DNA of 54,436 nt from Clostridiales bacterium (GCA_016288155.1 JAEEYP010000071.1:1-54436), one strand, 5' to 3'. Shown: positions 8,087 to 17,117, numbered from the stretch's first letter. Notes: a model not told the origin generated them from the sequence alone. A program made the numbers and translations.

Positions 8087-10723
8087 ATGAGAGAAGATAT
8101 CCGGCCGTTCCTCGACCGCGTGGAGAAGCCGGGACGGTACTGCGGCGGCGAGCCCGGATCCGTCTTCAAGGATCCGGCGAAGACGGTATTGCGCGCGGCG
8201 TTCTGCTTTCCCGACACCTATGAGATCGGCATGTCCAATCTGGGCATGCGCATCCTCTGCCAGGCGCTGAACGGCGTGGACGGCGTGTGGTGCGAGCGCG
8301 TGTACGCGCCGTGGGTCGATATGGAACGGGAAATGCGCGCGCGCGGTATCCCGCTGTTCACCCACGAAAGCGGCGACGCGGTCGGCGATTTCGACGTCGT
8401 TGCCTTCACGCTGCAGTACGAGATGTGCTATTCCAACGTGCTCAATATGCTCGATCTCGCGCATATCCCGCTGCGCGCCGACGCGCGCGGCGAGGAGGAC
8501 CCGATCGTTCTGGCGGGAGGTCCGTGCGCGTACAATCCGGAGCCGATGGCGCCGTTCGTCGACGTGTTCTCCATCGGAGAGGGCGAGGAGGCGCTGCCGG
8601 AGCTGGCGCGTCTGTACGTTTCGATGAAGCGCGAGGGGCGGTGGAGCCGCGCGGCGTTCCTGCGGGAGGCGTCCCATCTGGAGGGCTTCTACGTCCCGTC
8701 GCTGTATGAGATCGCGTACAACGCGGACGGCACCGTCGCCGCGATCGAGCCGCGCTGGCCGGACGTGCCGCGCCGCGTGACAAAGCGCCTCGTCGCCGAC
8801 GTGGACAATATGACGGTGCCGACCGATCCGGTCATGCCGTTCATCGAGACGGTGCAGGACCGCGTCGCGCTTGAAGTGTACCGCGGCTGCATCCGCGGCT
8901 GCCGCTTCTGCCAGGCGGGATTCATCTCCCGTCCCGTGCGCGAGCGTTCCGTCCCCGCGCTCTGCCGGATCGCCCGCGAGACGGTGGACAACACGGGCTA
9001 CGACGAAATATCGCTCATGTCGCTGTCGATCAGCGACTATACGCGCATCGGCATGCTCACGGACCGTCTGCTCGAATGGACGGACGACCGGCATATCAAT
9101 CTGGCGATCCCCTCCCTGCGGGCGGACAGCTTCACGAAGGAGCTGATGGACAAGGTCACGAGCGTCCGCACGACGACGTTGACCTTCGCGCCGGAGGCGG
9201 GAACGCAGCGGCTGCGCGACGTCATCAACAAAAACGTCACGGAAGAGGAGATTTTGCGCGCGTGCCGCATCGCGTTTGAGGCGGGAAAGAACCAGGTCAA
9301 GCTGTACTTCATGATCGGTCTGCCGGGGGAGACCTACGAGGACATCGCCGGGATCGAGACGCTGGCGTCCCACGTGATCCGTGAATTCTATCAGACGCCG
9401 AACCGCAACCGCGCCCGTCCGCCGCAGGTGACGCTCAGCGTGGCGTGTTTCATCCCGAAACCGCAGACGCCGTTCCAGTGGGAGGGGCAGGACACGATGG
9501 AGTCGCTGGACGAGAAGCAGCGTTTTCTGCAGAGCCGCATCACGGACCGCAAGATCCGCTACAATTACCACGACGCGCGTACCTCTCATATCGAGGCGAT
9601 CTTCGCCCGCGGCGACCGCCGCCTCGCCGACGCGATCGAGTGGGCGTACCGCGACGGCGCGCGCTTCGACGCGTGGGAGGACCATTTCGATTACGACCGG
9701 TATATGCGCGCGCTGGCGGCGTGCGGGCTCGATCCGGCGTTTTACGCGAACCGATCCATCCCGGACGGGGAACTGCTCCCGTGGGATATGATCGACTGCG
9801 GCGTGCGCACGGAGTATCTGCTCCGCGAGCGGCACCGCGCGGCGGAGGGCAGACCGACGCCGTCCTGCCGGGAGCAGTGTTCCGGCTGCGGCGCGGACGG
9901 GCTCGTGGACCGCGCGGCGTGTACGTGGTGCCCCGGCGGCGCGATGCGCGCCGCGGACGGTGCCGTTCATAAAGAAGAGGAGCCGCAGGGAACACAGTGG
10001 ACCGCGCGCGAAAAGCCGACGCCTGGCATCGCGCAGCCGCCCGGAACGCCGCAGACGGAATACCGCCCGATCCGCGTCCGCTTCGCGAAGCGGGAGCCCG
10101 CCCTGTATATCGGGCATCTCGATCTGGCGCGCGCGATGACGCACGGCATCACCCGTTCCGCTCTGCCCGTGTATTATACGGAAGGATATAACCCGCGCCC
10201 GAAGATGGTCTTCGGATCGCCCCTATCCGTCGGATGCGGCGGTGAGGCGGAGACGCTCGATCTCCGCATCCGCGCCGACGTCACAAACGAAGAGGTACTC
10301 GCGCGGCTCGGCGCGGCGATGCCGGACGGGCTGCCGATCCTCGCCGTGACGGACGCGGCGGAGAAGCTGACGGCGATCGCGTGGGCGCGCTGCCGCCTCG
10401 TCTTCCACTCGCCGCGCGCGGACGAGGCGCACGCCGAGGCGATCCGCAGACTCTTTTGTGCGCCGGTCTTCATGATGAAGAAATCGAAGAGCGGCGAGAA
10501 CGAGGTCGACATCACGACGCTGATCCGTTCGCTGGACGTCCGCTGCGGCGATGAGCCGGGGACGCTCACCGTGACGGCGGTCCTCGCGTGCAGCGGGGAG
10601 AAATACCTGAATCCCGAATACGTTGCGCAGGCGATCGCGCGGGACACGGATCTCGTCACACCGCAGTCATGGCATACGGCGTGCCGGGAAGCATTGCTCC
10701 GCGCGGATCTCACCGAATTCTGA
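8087..10723 (+). CDS. radical SAM protein, TIGR03960-type fused to DUF2344/TIGR03936 domain
   Basis: 878 residues. The N-terminal half resembles the B12-binding-like plus radical SAM protein TIGR03960. The cluster motif is YRGCIRGCRFCQAG (Cys268, 272, 275), followed by SLSISDYTRI and a VACFIPKPQTPFQW block. Near residues 600-635 a Cys-rich patch (CREQC, CGADG, CTWCPGG) suggests a second metal site. From about residue 660 (RPIRVRFAKREPALYIGHLDL) comes the DUF2344 domain, which many Bacillota encode as a separate or fused partner, usually next to ribonuclease G and rplU. Neither is present here. Substrate unknown; RNA or ribosome-associated modification is only suggested by neighbours in other genomes. 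The 3' 57 bases overlap the YihY-type gene on the opposite strand. Confidence 0.85.
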   Translation: MREDIRPFLDRVEKPGRYCGGEPGSVFKDPAKTVLRAAFCFPDTYEIGMSNLGMRILCQALNGVDGVWCERVYAPWVDMEREMRARGIPLFTHESGDAVGDFDVVAFTLQYEMCYSNVLNMLDLAHIPLRADARGEEDPIVLAGGPCAYNPEPMAPFVDVFSIGEGEEALPELARLYVSMKREGRWSRAAFLREASHLEGFYVPSLYEIAYNADGTVAAIEPRWPDVPRRVTKRLVADVDNMTVPTDPVMPFIETVQDRVALEVYRGCIRGCRFCQAGFISRPVRERSVPALCRIARETVDNTGYDEISLMSLSISDYTRIGMLTDRLLEWTDDRHINLAIPSLRADSFTKELMDKVTSVRTTTLTFAPEAGTQRLRDVINKNVTEEEILRACRIAFEAGKNQVKLYFMIGLPGETYEDIAGIETLASHVIREFYQTPNRNRARPPQVTLSVACFIPKPQTPFQWEGQDTMESLDEKQRFLQSRITDRKIRYNYHDARTSHIEAIFARGDRRLADAIEWAYRDGARFDAWEDHFDYDRYMRALAACGLDPAFYANRSIPDGELLPWDMIDCGVRTEYLLRERHRAAEGRPTPSCREQCSGCGADGLVDRAACTWCPGGAMRAADGAVHKEEEPQGTQWTAREKPTPGIAQPPGTPQTEYRPIRVRFAKREPALYIGHLDLARAMTHGITRSALPVYYTEGYNPRPKMVFGSPLSVGCGGEAETLDLRIRADVTNEEVLARLGAAMPDGLPILAVTDAAEKLTAIAWARCRLVFHSPRADEAHAEAIRRLFCAPVFMMKKSKSGENEVDITTLIRSLDVRCGDEPGTLTVTAVLACSGEKYLNPEYVAQAIARDTDLVTPQSWHTACREALLRADLTEF

Positions 10724-11593
10724 CGTCTTGCCCGATCCTTTCTGCCCGGCGAGCAGCTTGTTCACCTCCGCGCCGAGGAACAAAAGCGTCATGCAGGCGT
10801 GGATCCACAGCATGAGGATGACGAGCAGGGCGAGACTGCTGTACAGGTACGGCGCGTGCGGGAACAGGCGGAGGTACAGGGAATAGCCGCGGGTGAACAG
10901 CATCCATCCGACGGCGGTGAGCAGTGCGCCCGGCACCACCCACGGACGGCGTGCGGGAGGCCGGATGCGGCGGACGACGACGAAATGGAGCAGGGAGAAA
11001 AACGCGGTGAGGAGCGGGAGAAGCAGCCAGCCGCGCGCCTGCATCAGGACGGTGAGCGGATCCCGGAGCGCCGGGAGGACGGAGAGGAAGAGATCGGCGA
11101 TCCCGACGCCGAAGACGAGCAGAAAGAACGTGGCGTACAGAAGAACGATCAGGATCGCCGTGTAGACCACCGAGCGCATAAGCGACGGGAGCAGCCGTCG
11201 GTCCTCTCCGATCCCGTAGACGCCGCACATGCCGCGCTCGACGGCGGCCATGCCGCGCGACGCGCTCCACAGCGTCGCCAGCGCCGTCGCCGAGAGGATC
11301 GGCAGTCCGCCGCCCTCGAGCAGCTGCGCGGCAAGCGAGGAGAACGCGCTCTGAAAATCCTCCGGGATCCACTGCGCGATCATCCCGGCGATATCCATGT
11401 CGGAAAAAAGGATCCATTCCCGCCCCGCCGAGAGGAGCAGCATGAGGAAGGGGATCCCGGACAAAAGAACGAAAAACGACGCCTGCGCGGCGTACAGGGA
11501 GATCTGATCCCGCCGCAGAACGGCAAAAAACCGCACGGCGGCGCGGATCCCCGCGCGGACGCGGATGACCGACGAATGCGTATGGTGGGACAT
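10667..11593 (-). CDS. YihY/BrkB-family (UPF0761) inner membrane protein
   Basis: 308 residues with about six hydrophobic helices. Family hallmarks are YAAQASFFVLLSGIPFLMLLLS near residue 35, the Trp-Ser-Ala-Ser-Arg-Gly region near 110, and the C-terminal YSSLALLVILMLWIHACMTLLFLGAEVN. Some members were once annotated as ribonuclease BN, which is now known to be wrong; the molecular role is unknown. The start ATG at 11593 has a perfect AAGGAGG site 6 bases upstream. The last 57 bases run antisense into the 3' end of the radical SAM gene, so the two genes converge and overlap with no terminator between them. The tail after the last helix is polar and has no recognisable motif. Confidence 0.85.
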   Translation of the reverse strand: MSHHTHSSVIRVRAGIRAAVRFFAVLRRDQISLYAAQASFFVLLSGIPFLMLLLSAGREWILFSDMDIAGMIAQWIPEDFQSAFSSLAAQLLEGGGLPILSATALATLWSASRGMAAVERGMCGVYGIGEDRRLLPSLMRSVVYTAILIVLLYATFFLLVFGVGIADLFLSVLPALRDPLTVLMQARGWLLLPLLTAFFSLLHFVVVRRIRPPARRPWVVPGALLTAVGWMLFTRGYSLYLRLFPHAPYLYSSLALLVILMLWIHACMTLLFLGAEVNKLLAGQKGSGKTSEFGEIRAEQCFPARRMP

Positions 11594-11638
11594 GTATCCT
11601 CCTTAGGGAAGCGCGGAGCGCACGGGCGCCGCGCCCTC

Positions 11639-11667
11639 TTGACAGAAGTGTTCGGAATCGGTACAAT
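11639..11667 (+). promoter_or_regulatory. SigA-type promoter for the repair operon
   Basis: TTGACA (11639-11644), 17 bp, TACAAT (11662-11667), upstream of the endonuclease IV gene. Confidence 0.85.
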
Positions 11668-11753
11668 AATTATGCACGGAAGCGGGATCCGAAAACCGCC
11701 CGGACCGCTCGGCCGCCGCGGCGCGGAGAAAGAACAGGAGAAGGGGAGAGAAC

Positions 11754-12596
11754 ATGTTTTATCTGGGCTGTCATCTGTCCGTATCGGACGGATACGAGGC
11801 AATGGGGAAGACGGCGCTCGCCATCGGCGCGAACGCCTTCCAGTATTTCACGCGGAACCCGCGCGCGCCGCGCGGGAGCCGGCCGCCGGATCCGCGGGAC
11901 GTCACGGCGCTCTCCGCGCTTCTCACGGAGCACGGCTTCGCGCCCGCGCTGGCGCACGCGCCGTATACGTACAATCCCGCCTCGGACAAGGAAGAGATCC
12001 GCGCCTCGACCCGGGAACTGATGGAGCAGGAGCTGCGCTTCCTTGAGGCGCTGCCCGGCTCGATGTACAATTTCCATCCGGGCTGCCACGTGGGGCAGGG
12101 GACGGAGGCCGGGATCGGCGAGATCGCCGAGTTGCTCAACGCGATCGTGACGCCGGAGCAGCAGACGACGGTGCTCCTTGAGACGATGTCGGGCAAGGGC
12201 TCGGAGATCGGAGGACGCTTCGAGGAACTGCGTGAGATCCTCGACCGGCTCCGCCCGGAGATCGCCGGGCGCGTCGGCGTCTGCCTCGATACCTGCCACG
12301 TGCACGACGCCGGCTATCCGATCGCGCAGGATCCGGATGCCGTCCTGACGGAATTCGACCGCGTGATCGGGCTCGGCCGCCTGCACGCGATCCATCTCAA
12401 CGACTCGAAGAATCCGCTCGGCGCGCACAAGGACCGCCACGAAAAGATCGGCGAAGGCGCGCTGACGCTCGACGGGATCGTGCGGATCATCCGCCATCCG
12501 GCGCTCGCGGCGCTCCCGTTCTATCTGGAGACGCCGAACGAGGTCGACGGCTACGCGCGGGAGATCGCCCAGCTCCGCTCCCTGCGCGCGGACTGA
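11754..12596 (+). CDS. nfo: endonuclease IV (deoxyribonuclease IV)
   Basis: 280 residues, the normal length of the family. It cleaves DNA 5' of abasic sites in base excision repair using three zinc ions. Metal-ligand motifs typical of the TIM barrel are visible: GCHLSVSDGY at the N terminus, LAHAPYTYNPAS, NFHPGCHVG, LLETMSG, VCLDTCHVHDAGY, HLNDSKNPLGAHKDRHEKIGEG and the terminal LETPN. The Ser in GCHLSVSDGY is usual. The ATG follows a GGGGAGAG site. It lies 18 bases upstream of a uracil-DNA glycosylase gene, so the two form a repair operon that would excise uracil and then nick the abasic site. Confidence 0.95.
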   Translation: MFYLGCHLSVSDGYEAMGKTALAIGANAFQYFTRNPRAPRGSRPPDPRDVTALSALLTEHGFAPALAHAPYTYNPASDKEEIRASTRELMEQELRFLEALPGSMYNFHPGCHVGQGTEAGIGEIAELLNAIVTPEQQTTVLLETMSGKGSEIGGRFEELREILDRLRPEIAGRVGVCLDTCHVHDAGYPIAQDPDAVLTEFDRVIGLGRLHAIHLNDSKNPLGAHKDRHEKIGEGALTLDGIVRIIRHPALAALPFYLETPNEVDGYAREIAQLRSLRAD

Positions 12597-12614
12597 ATAC
12601 GAAAGGAGACGCTT

Positions 12615-13172
12615 ATGGCTGATTGGGAGGAACTGGAGCGGCAGTGCCGGGAATGTACGCGCTGCGCGCTCGCCGAGGGACGGACGAACTGCGTGTTCGG
12701 CACGGGCTCGCGCACCGCGTCGCTGATGTTCGTCGGCGAGGCGCCGGGAGCCCGGGAGGACGAGACGGGGATCCCCTTCGTGGGAGCGGCGGGAAAACTG
12801 CTCGACCTCTATCTCGGCGCGGTGGGGATCGCGCGGGATGACGTGTATATCGCCAATATCCTCAAATGCCGTCCGCCGCAGAACCGGGATCCGCTCCCGG
12901 AGGAGCAGGACGCCTGCATCGGATACCTGCGGGAGCAGGTGCGGCTCATCCGCCCGCGGCTGATCGTATGCCTCGGCAGGATCGCCGCCATGCGGCTCAT
13001 CAAGCCGGATTTCAAGATCACGCGGGAGCACGGCGTTTTTTTCAAAAAGAACGAATTCACGCTGTGCGCCGTGTACCATCCGGCGGCGCTTCTGCGGGAT
13101 CCGGCAAAGAAAGAGGACATGTATAAGGACATGAAAGCGATCGCCGCGCTGCTCGCCTCGGAGGAGGCATAA
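12615..13172 (+). CDS. family 4 uracil-DNA glycosylase (Fe-S type)
   Basis: 185 residues. Motif A is GEAPGAREDETGIPFVGAAG and motif B region is VYHPAALLRDP, both characteristic of family 4 (thermophile/clostridial type) glycosylases. Four cysteines for a 4Fe-4S cluster are expected and candidates are present: the CRECTRC cluster at 11-17, the Cys of LKCRPP and the Cys of DACIGYL. The enzyme removes uracil from DNA arising by cytosine deamination, leaving an abasic site for the endonuclease IV encoded just upstream. A GAAAGGAGACG site precedes the ATG. An older alternative annotation for this group is a phage DNA-polymerase-related domain; that is the same superfamily. Confidence 0.93.
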   Translation: MADWEELERQCRECTRCALAEGRTNCVFGTGSRTASLMFVGEAPGAREDETGIPFVGAAGKLLDLYLGAVGIARDDVYIANILKCRPPQNRDPLPEEQDACIGYLREQVRLIRPRLIVCLGRIAAMRLIKPDFKITREHGVFFKKNEFTLCAVYHPAALLRDPAKKEDMYKDMKAIAALLASEEA

Positions 13173-13180
13173 AATCGGCG

Positions 13181-13219
13181 TTTGCCGAAAAATAAAAATT
13201 TTTCGTCTTTTTCGGCAAA
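13181..13219. repeat. 12-bp perfect inverted repeat between the repair operon and the SLH gene
   Basis: TTTGCCGAAAAA (13181-13192) and TTTTTCGGCAAA (13208-13219) with a 15-base AT-rich spacer. It ends 5 bases before the -35 box at 13225. It has a weak terminator shape for the repair operon but could equally be an operator for the SLH promoter. Confidence 0.7.
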
Positions 13220-13224
13220 AGCCG

Positions 13225-13253
13225 TTGACCTTCCGCAATGATTCTGTTATACT
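13225..13253 (+). promoter_or_regulatory. SigA-type promoter for the SLH gene
   Basis: TTGACC (13225-13230), 17 bp, TATACT (13248-13253), 45 bases before the ATG. Confidence 0.8.
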
Positions 13254-13298
13254 TATAGTGTATCGTTATCCCATCATGCAAAAGTCAGGAGAGAACTC

Positions 13299-16200
13299 AT
13301 GAAAAAAGTAATATCCGCGTGCCTCGCGCTCTTGATGCTTTGTCTGTGCGCCGTCCCGTCTCTTGCGGCGGCGTTCCCGGACACGGACAATCACTGGGCG
13401 GATGCGTCCATCACCTATATGACCGGGAAGAAGATCCTGAACGGTTATGAGGACGGCACGTTCCGTCCGGACCGCACCGTGACCCGTGCGGAGTACATCA
13501 AAATGCTGGACGAGACCTTCGGCCTGACGGCGACCGCGGGGATCGCCTACACGGACGTCTCGGCGTCCGACTGGTTCTACCCGTACGTCCGCAAGGCGGC
13601 GGCGCAGGGATATCTGCTCAATTACGGCGCGCAGCTCAACCCGAACGGCAGCCTCAGCCGCCAGGAAGCGGCGGCGCTTCTCGTCCGGTATCTGGCGCTC
13701 GATGCGAGCAACAAGGCGCCGACGACCACCTATACCGACTATTCCTCCATCAGCGCGAATTACCGCGATTACGTACTGATGGCGACGGCGGCGAAGCTGT
13801 TCCAGGGCTATGAGGACAATACCTTCCGCCCGAACAACACGCTGACCCGCGCGGAAGCGCTTACGATCCTCTACCGCGCCGCCGGCTCCATCTACGCCGC
13901 GAGCGCGACCGGGCTTGAGGCGGGCGCCTCGCAGGGCAACGCCGTCGTCACGAAGCCCGACGTCACCGTGTCGGACGCCTCCGTGAGCGGACGGATGATC
14001 GTCAGCGAGGGCGTCACGAGCGGGACCGTCACGCTGAGCGGCTGCACGATCCACGAGCTCATTCTGCGCGGCAGGGTCTCCGTGATCCTCTCCAACTGCA
14101 CGATCGACGTCATGAACGTCGCCTCCGCCGCAGGCTACACGATGGATATCTCCCTCATGGGCAATACCGTCGTGAAGGACGCGGTGCTCAACTCCCCGGC
14201 GGAGATCGGCACCGCCTCCCGCACCGCCGTCCAGAAGCTGACGGTGAACGCGAAGAACTGCTCCGTGACCGGTTCCGGCGCGCTCGGACAGACGGATATC
14301 CTCGCCGCCGGCTTCCAGTCGGATAAGGTGCCCGCGAGCTACACGATCGCCGAGAATCTCACCGCGAAATTCGCCGGCGTCGAGTACGGGAACAACGTCT
14401 CGCAGTCCGCCTCCTTCACCGGGAAGCAGCCGTACGTCTACGCGACGACGACCTCCTGCTATCTGTCGGCGACGCCGGCGATCACCGGCACCCTGTACGC
14501 GTACTTCACCGTTTCTCCCGACGTTCCGTCGGAGATCAACTTCACGACGTACTACGCGGCGGCTTCCATGAAGTACACGGTGGCAGTGACCGCCAATCAT
14601 TCGCTCGATCAGATCATCATGGCGACGGAGAGCGTCAAGGCGTATCCGTACCTCGCCCTTGCCGTCGTGGACGCGGCGGGCAAGACCGCGAAGCCGATCG
14701 TGATCGCGAACGCGGCGTCTGGCGGCTTCACCGTCGCTCCGACCGTGATCGCGGCGCAGACGGACGAGTACCTCTCGTACACCTCCGCCGTGACCGGTAA
14801 GCTCTACTACTACTATACCGCTTCCTCGGCGGCGGTCGGCGTGTCCGATTTCAGCCGTCAGTACGCCGATACGGCGACCAACCCGTTCCGCGGCGCGATC
14901 GACGTGACGGCGGGACAGTCGATGCTCAGTCCGCTCCAGAAGCTCGCCTCCGTCGGCAGATATTCCTATATCGCCGTGATGCTGGCGGACAAGGACGGCG
15001 TCCAGTACATGCCGTCCGTGATCACGCGCAAGGTTACCTCCGATCCGGAGGCCGGCTTCGCCGTCTCTCCGACGGTGGGCATGGAGGAAGGCAAGTACAC
15101 GCTCACCTTCCAGACCGTTTCCGCCGCGGACGTGTATTACTTCGCGACGGACGCCGTGTCCTTCAAGAACGCGACGGAATTCATGGACAACTATAAACTG
15201 AAGACGGGGCAGGGCGTCGTTTCCCCGAAGGCGGGCACGCTCAACGGGACGGCGCTTCTCCAGAAGGAGCTCACGGCGCTTCCGACGAGCCTGTACGGCG
15301 ACTTCAAGAACGTGGCGATCCTCGTCGTTCCCAAGACGAGCAGCGGCGTGGGCGGCGCCTCGTACCCCTACAAGCCGGTCGTCGTCGAGCTGCCGGAGCC
15401 GAGCGCCTCGACGGAGAACACCGGATTCCTCTACGGTCCGTCCTATTCGATCCGGCAGTCGATGCAGGATCTGACGACGACGCATCTCATCCAGTGGATC
15501 GCCGCCAAGGCCGGCAAAGTATATTATTACTATACGGACAGCGAAGAGCGGGTCTCCGCGGGGGATATCAAGTTCCAGGCCACGGTGAATCCGGGCGCCT
15601 ACGCGGGCTATGAGACGGCGCGGCTGAACGGCGCCGGAACGGTCTCGATCGTAGTGGACAAGAACCTCAAGAAGTACGTGTGGCTGGTGCTCGTCGGCAG
15701 CGACGACACGGAGTACCTGCCCGTCCGCCTCAAGACGAACGGAACGGAGATCGGTACGGCGCAGACGACCGGCTTCTCGAAGACGCCGACGGTGTCCGTC
15801 CTCGCCTCCGGCGCGCAGCTGAGCTATACCTCCGTGACGAGCGGTACGCTGTACTATTACTACACGGCGGAGACCGGTATCCCGGAGGACGGGTACCAGT
15901 TCCTCGAGAATTACCTCAAGGCGAAGACCGGGGTGAGAGGGACGACGCCGATCGCGGCGATCGGCGCCGGCACCGCCGCGCTGTCGGTCTCCTCGTCCGT
16001 CTCCTCCATGAAATCCGTCGTGATCATGCTTCAGGCAAGCGACGGCACCTACTGCACTCCGGTCGTGCTGGCGATGCCGGCGGCGGAGAGCACGGGGACG
16101 GCGGGCTTCATCGTACAGCCGACGTACGCGAACGGCGTGCTGAGTTACTATCCGGCGGTCAGCGGGATCCTGTACTACGGCTTCACGGCAAAGAACGACA

Positions 16201-16838
16201 ATGTGGAGTTCATTGAAGCGGCGTCACAGGTACAGATCCAGATTCAGAATCAAGGAATTTCGGCGCCGACGGCGGCGGATCTGAACAGATACGTTGCCAT
16301 AGCGCTGGGTGGACGGCAGGTCGGCAACGTCAGCAGCGTGACATCCAGTCAGGCGCAGACGCTGCAGATCACGCCTCCGAGCAGTGCGACGTACAAGTAC
16401 ATCATCCTCTGGATCTACACGGGTTCTTCCGTGACCAATCCGGTGTACGTTCCGCTGACCGGATCCGGTACGGGTACCGGCACGGGTACGGGTACGGGTA
16501 CCGGTACCGGCACGGGCACGCAGGTTCCGAGCGGCGGTACGGGGTTTGTCAGCGATCCGTCGCTGAGGATCAATACGGATCTCTCGAAGCACGTTACTGG
16601 TATCGCAAGCATCCCCGGAGCATATGTGGTTTACACTTTTACTGACGACGTATCTGTAACTCATGCATCCTATCAGACGATTCTGGCGGCACAGAAGGGT
16701 TCGGCTATTGCTGGCAATGACGGGTCCTTCGACATTAAGATAGATAGTGATGTGACAGCTAAGTACATGTGGATCGTCCTTATTAATTTGAGTTCCAGTG
16801 ACGCCACCTACACCCCCGTTCGCGTACAGATCGGATAA
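13299..16838 (+). CDS. secreted S-layer-homology protein with tandem beta-rich repeats
   Basis: 1179 residues. A signal peptide (cleaved near residue 24) is followed by three SLH domains at about 25-190, recognisable by FPDTDNHWA, DGTFRPDRTVTRAEY and DNTFRPNNTLTRAEA. These normally bind pyruvylated cell-wall polymer. After a beta-helix-like linker, about seven copies of a ~100-residue module follow, each opening with a Gly-Phe/Pro-Thr strand and carrying G-x-LYYYYT or a variant (VYYYYT, LYAYFT, VYYFAT, LYYGFT, VVYTFT) and a late VVIML-like strand. A Gly-Thr linker (residues ~1057-1074) precedes the last copy. It is monocistronic with its own promoter and terminator. I do not recognise the repeat; a cell-surface adhesive or structural role is inferred. 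Confidence 0.85.
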   Translation: MKKVISACLALLMLCLCAVPSLAAAFPDTDNHWADASITYMTGKKILNGYEDGTFRPDRTVTRAEYIKMLDETFGLTATAGIAYTDVSASDWFYPYVRKAAAQGYLLNYGAQLNPNGSLSRQEAAALLVRYLALDASNKAPTTTYTDYSSISANYRDYVLMATAAKLFQGYEDNTFRPNNTLTRAEALTILYRAAGSIYAASATGLEAGASQGNAVVTKPDVTVSDASVSGRMIVSEGVTSGTVTLSGCTIHELILRGRVSVILSNCTIDVMNVASAAGYTMDISLMGNTVVKDAVLNSPAEIGTASRTAVQKLTVNAKNCSVTGSGALGQTDILAAGFQSDKVPASYTIAENLTAKFAGVEYGNNVSQSASFTGKQPYVYATTTSCYLSATPAITGTLYAYFTVSPDVPSEINFTTYYAAASMKYTVAVTANHSLDQIIMATESVKAYPYLALAVVDAAGKTAKPIVIANAASGGFTVAPTVIAAQTDEYLSYTSAVTGKLYYYYTASSAAVGVSDFSRQYADTATNPFRGAIDVTAGQSMLSPLQKLASVGRYSYIAVMLADKDGVQYMPSVITRKVTSDPEAGFAVSPTVGMEEGKYTLTFQTVSAADVYYFATDAVSFKNATEFMDNYKLKTGQGVVSPKAGTLNGTALLQKELTALPTSLYGDFKNVAILVVPKTSSGVGGASYPYKPVVVELPEPSASTENTGFLYGPSYSIRQSMQDLTTTHLIQWIAAKAGKVYYYYTDSEERVSAGDIKFQATVNPGAYAGYETARLNGAGTVSIVVDKNLKKYVWLVLVGSDDTEYLPVRLKTNGTEIGTAQTTGFSKTPTVSVLASGAQLSYTSVTSGTLYYYYTAETGIPEDGYQFLENYLKAKTGVRGTTPIAAIGAGTAALSVSSSVSSMKSVVIMLQASDGTYCTPVVLAMPAAESTGTAGFIVQPTYANGVLSYYPAVSGILYYGFTAKNDNVEFIEAASQVQIQIQNQGISAPTAADLNRYVAIALGGRQVGNVSSVTSSQAQTLQITPPSSATYKYIILWIYTGSSVTNPVYVPLTGSGTGTGTGTGTGTGTGTGTQVPSGGTGFVSDPSLRINTDLSKHVTGIASIPGAYVVYTFTDDVSVTHASYQTILAAQKGSAIAGNDGSFDIKIDSDVTAKYMWIVLINLSSSDATYTPVRVQIG
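16467..16520 (+). repeat. 6-bp tandem repeat encoding a Gly-Thr linker
   Basis: Nine in-frame hexamers of the form GGTACG/GGTACC/GGCACG, encoding nine Gly-Thr pairs inside the SLH protein. Such a tract can change copy number by slippage and so alter linker length without shifting frame. Confidence 0.9.
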
Positions 16839-16855
16839 AGATTTTTTCCCCCGAA

Positions 16856-16886
16856 AAGAGCAGGCTTCGCGCCTGCTCTTTTTTTG
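16856..16886 (+). terminator. intrinsic terminator after the SLH gene
   Basis: AGAGCAGGC/GCCTGCTCT stem followed by a T8 run. Confidence 0.92.
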
Positions 16887-16998
16887 CAGCCGCCGCCGCG
16901 CGGGGGAGCAAAAAGACATTTTTTTCACCTTTTCGACGCTATTTTTCCATTTTCGCACGATATTCTATCAAAAATGTGAAAGAATATCCCGATATTCC

Positions 16999-17027
16999 TT
17001 GACAGATCATTGATAAAATGATATACT
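16999..17027 (+). promoter_or_regulatory. SigA-type promoter for the kinase gene
   Basis: TTGACA (16999-17004), 17 bp, TATACT (17022-17027). Confidence 0.85.
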
Positions 17028-17117
17028 GTATATGGAAAAAGCCGTCCCGCGCGGGCGGCTCTTCCTGCGAAAGGACCGAAATCATCAAAATCATCAGAAT
17101 ACGGACGGAACGAACGA

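Noticed and set aside
6098-10144. Very long open frame on the minus strand opposite two confident genes
   Set aside because: It is antisense to the P-type ATPase-like and radical SAM genes, has no ribosome site, and its Arg/His/Asp-rich product is what GC-biased third positions create on the opposite strand.
10667-11593. Ribonuclease BN
   Set aside because: The YihY/BrkB family was misassigned to this activity in the past; the protein is a multi-helix membrane protein without nuclease motifs.
13266-15485. Long minus-strand frame under the SLH gene
   Set aside because: Low-complexity Arg/Gly/Val product, no ribosome site, and it runs through the SLH promoter region.
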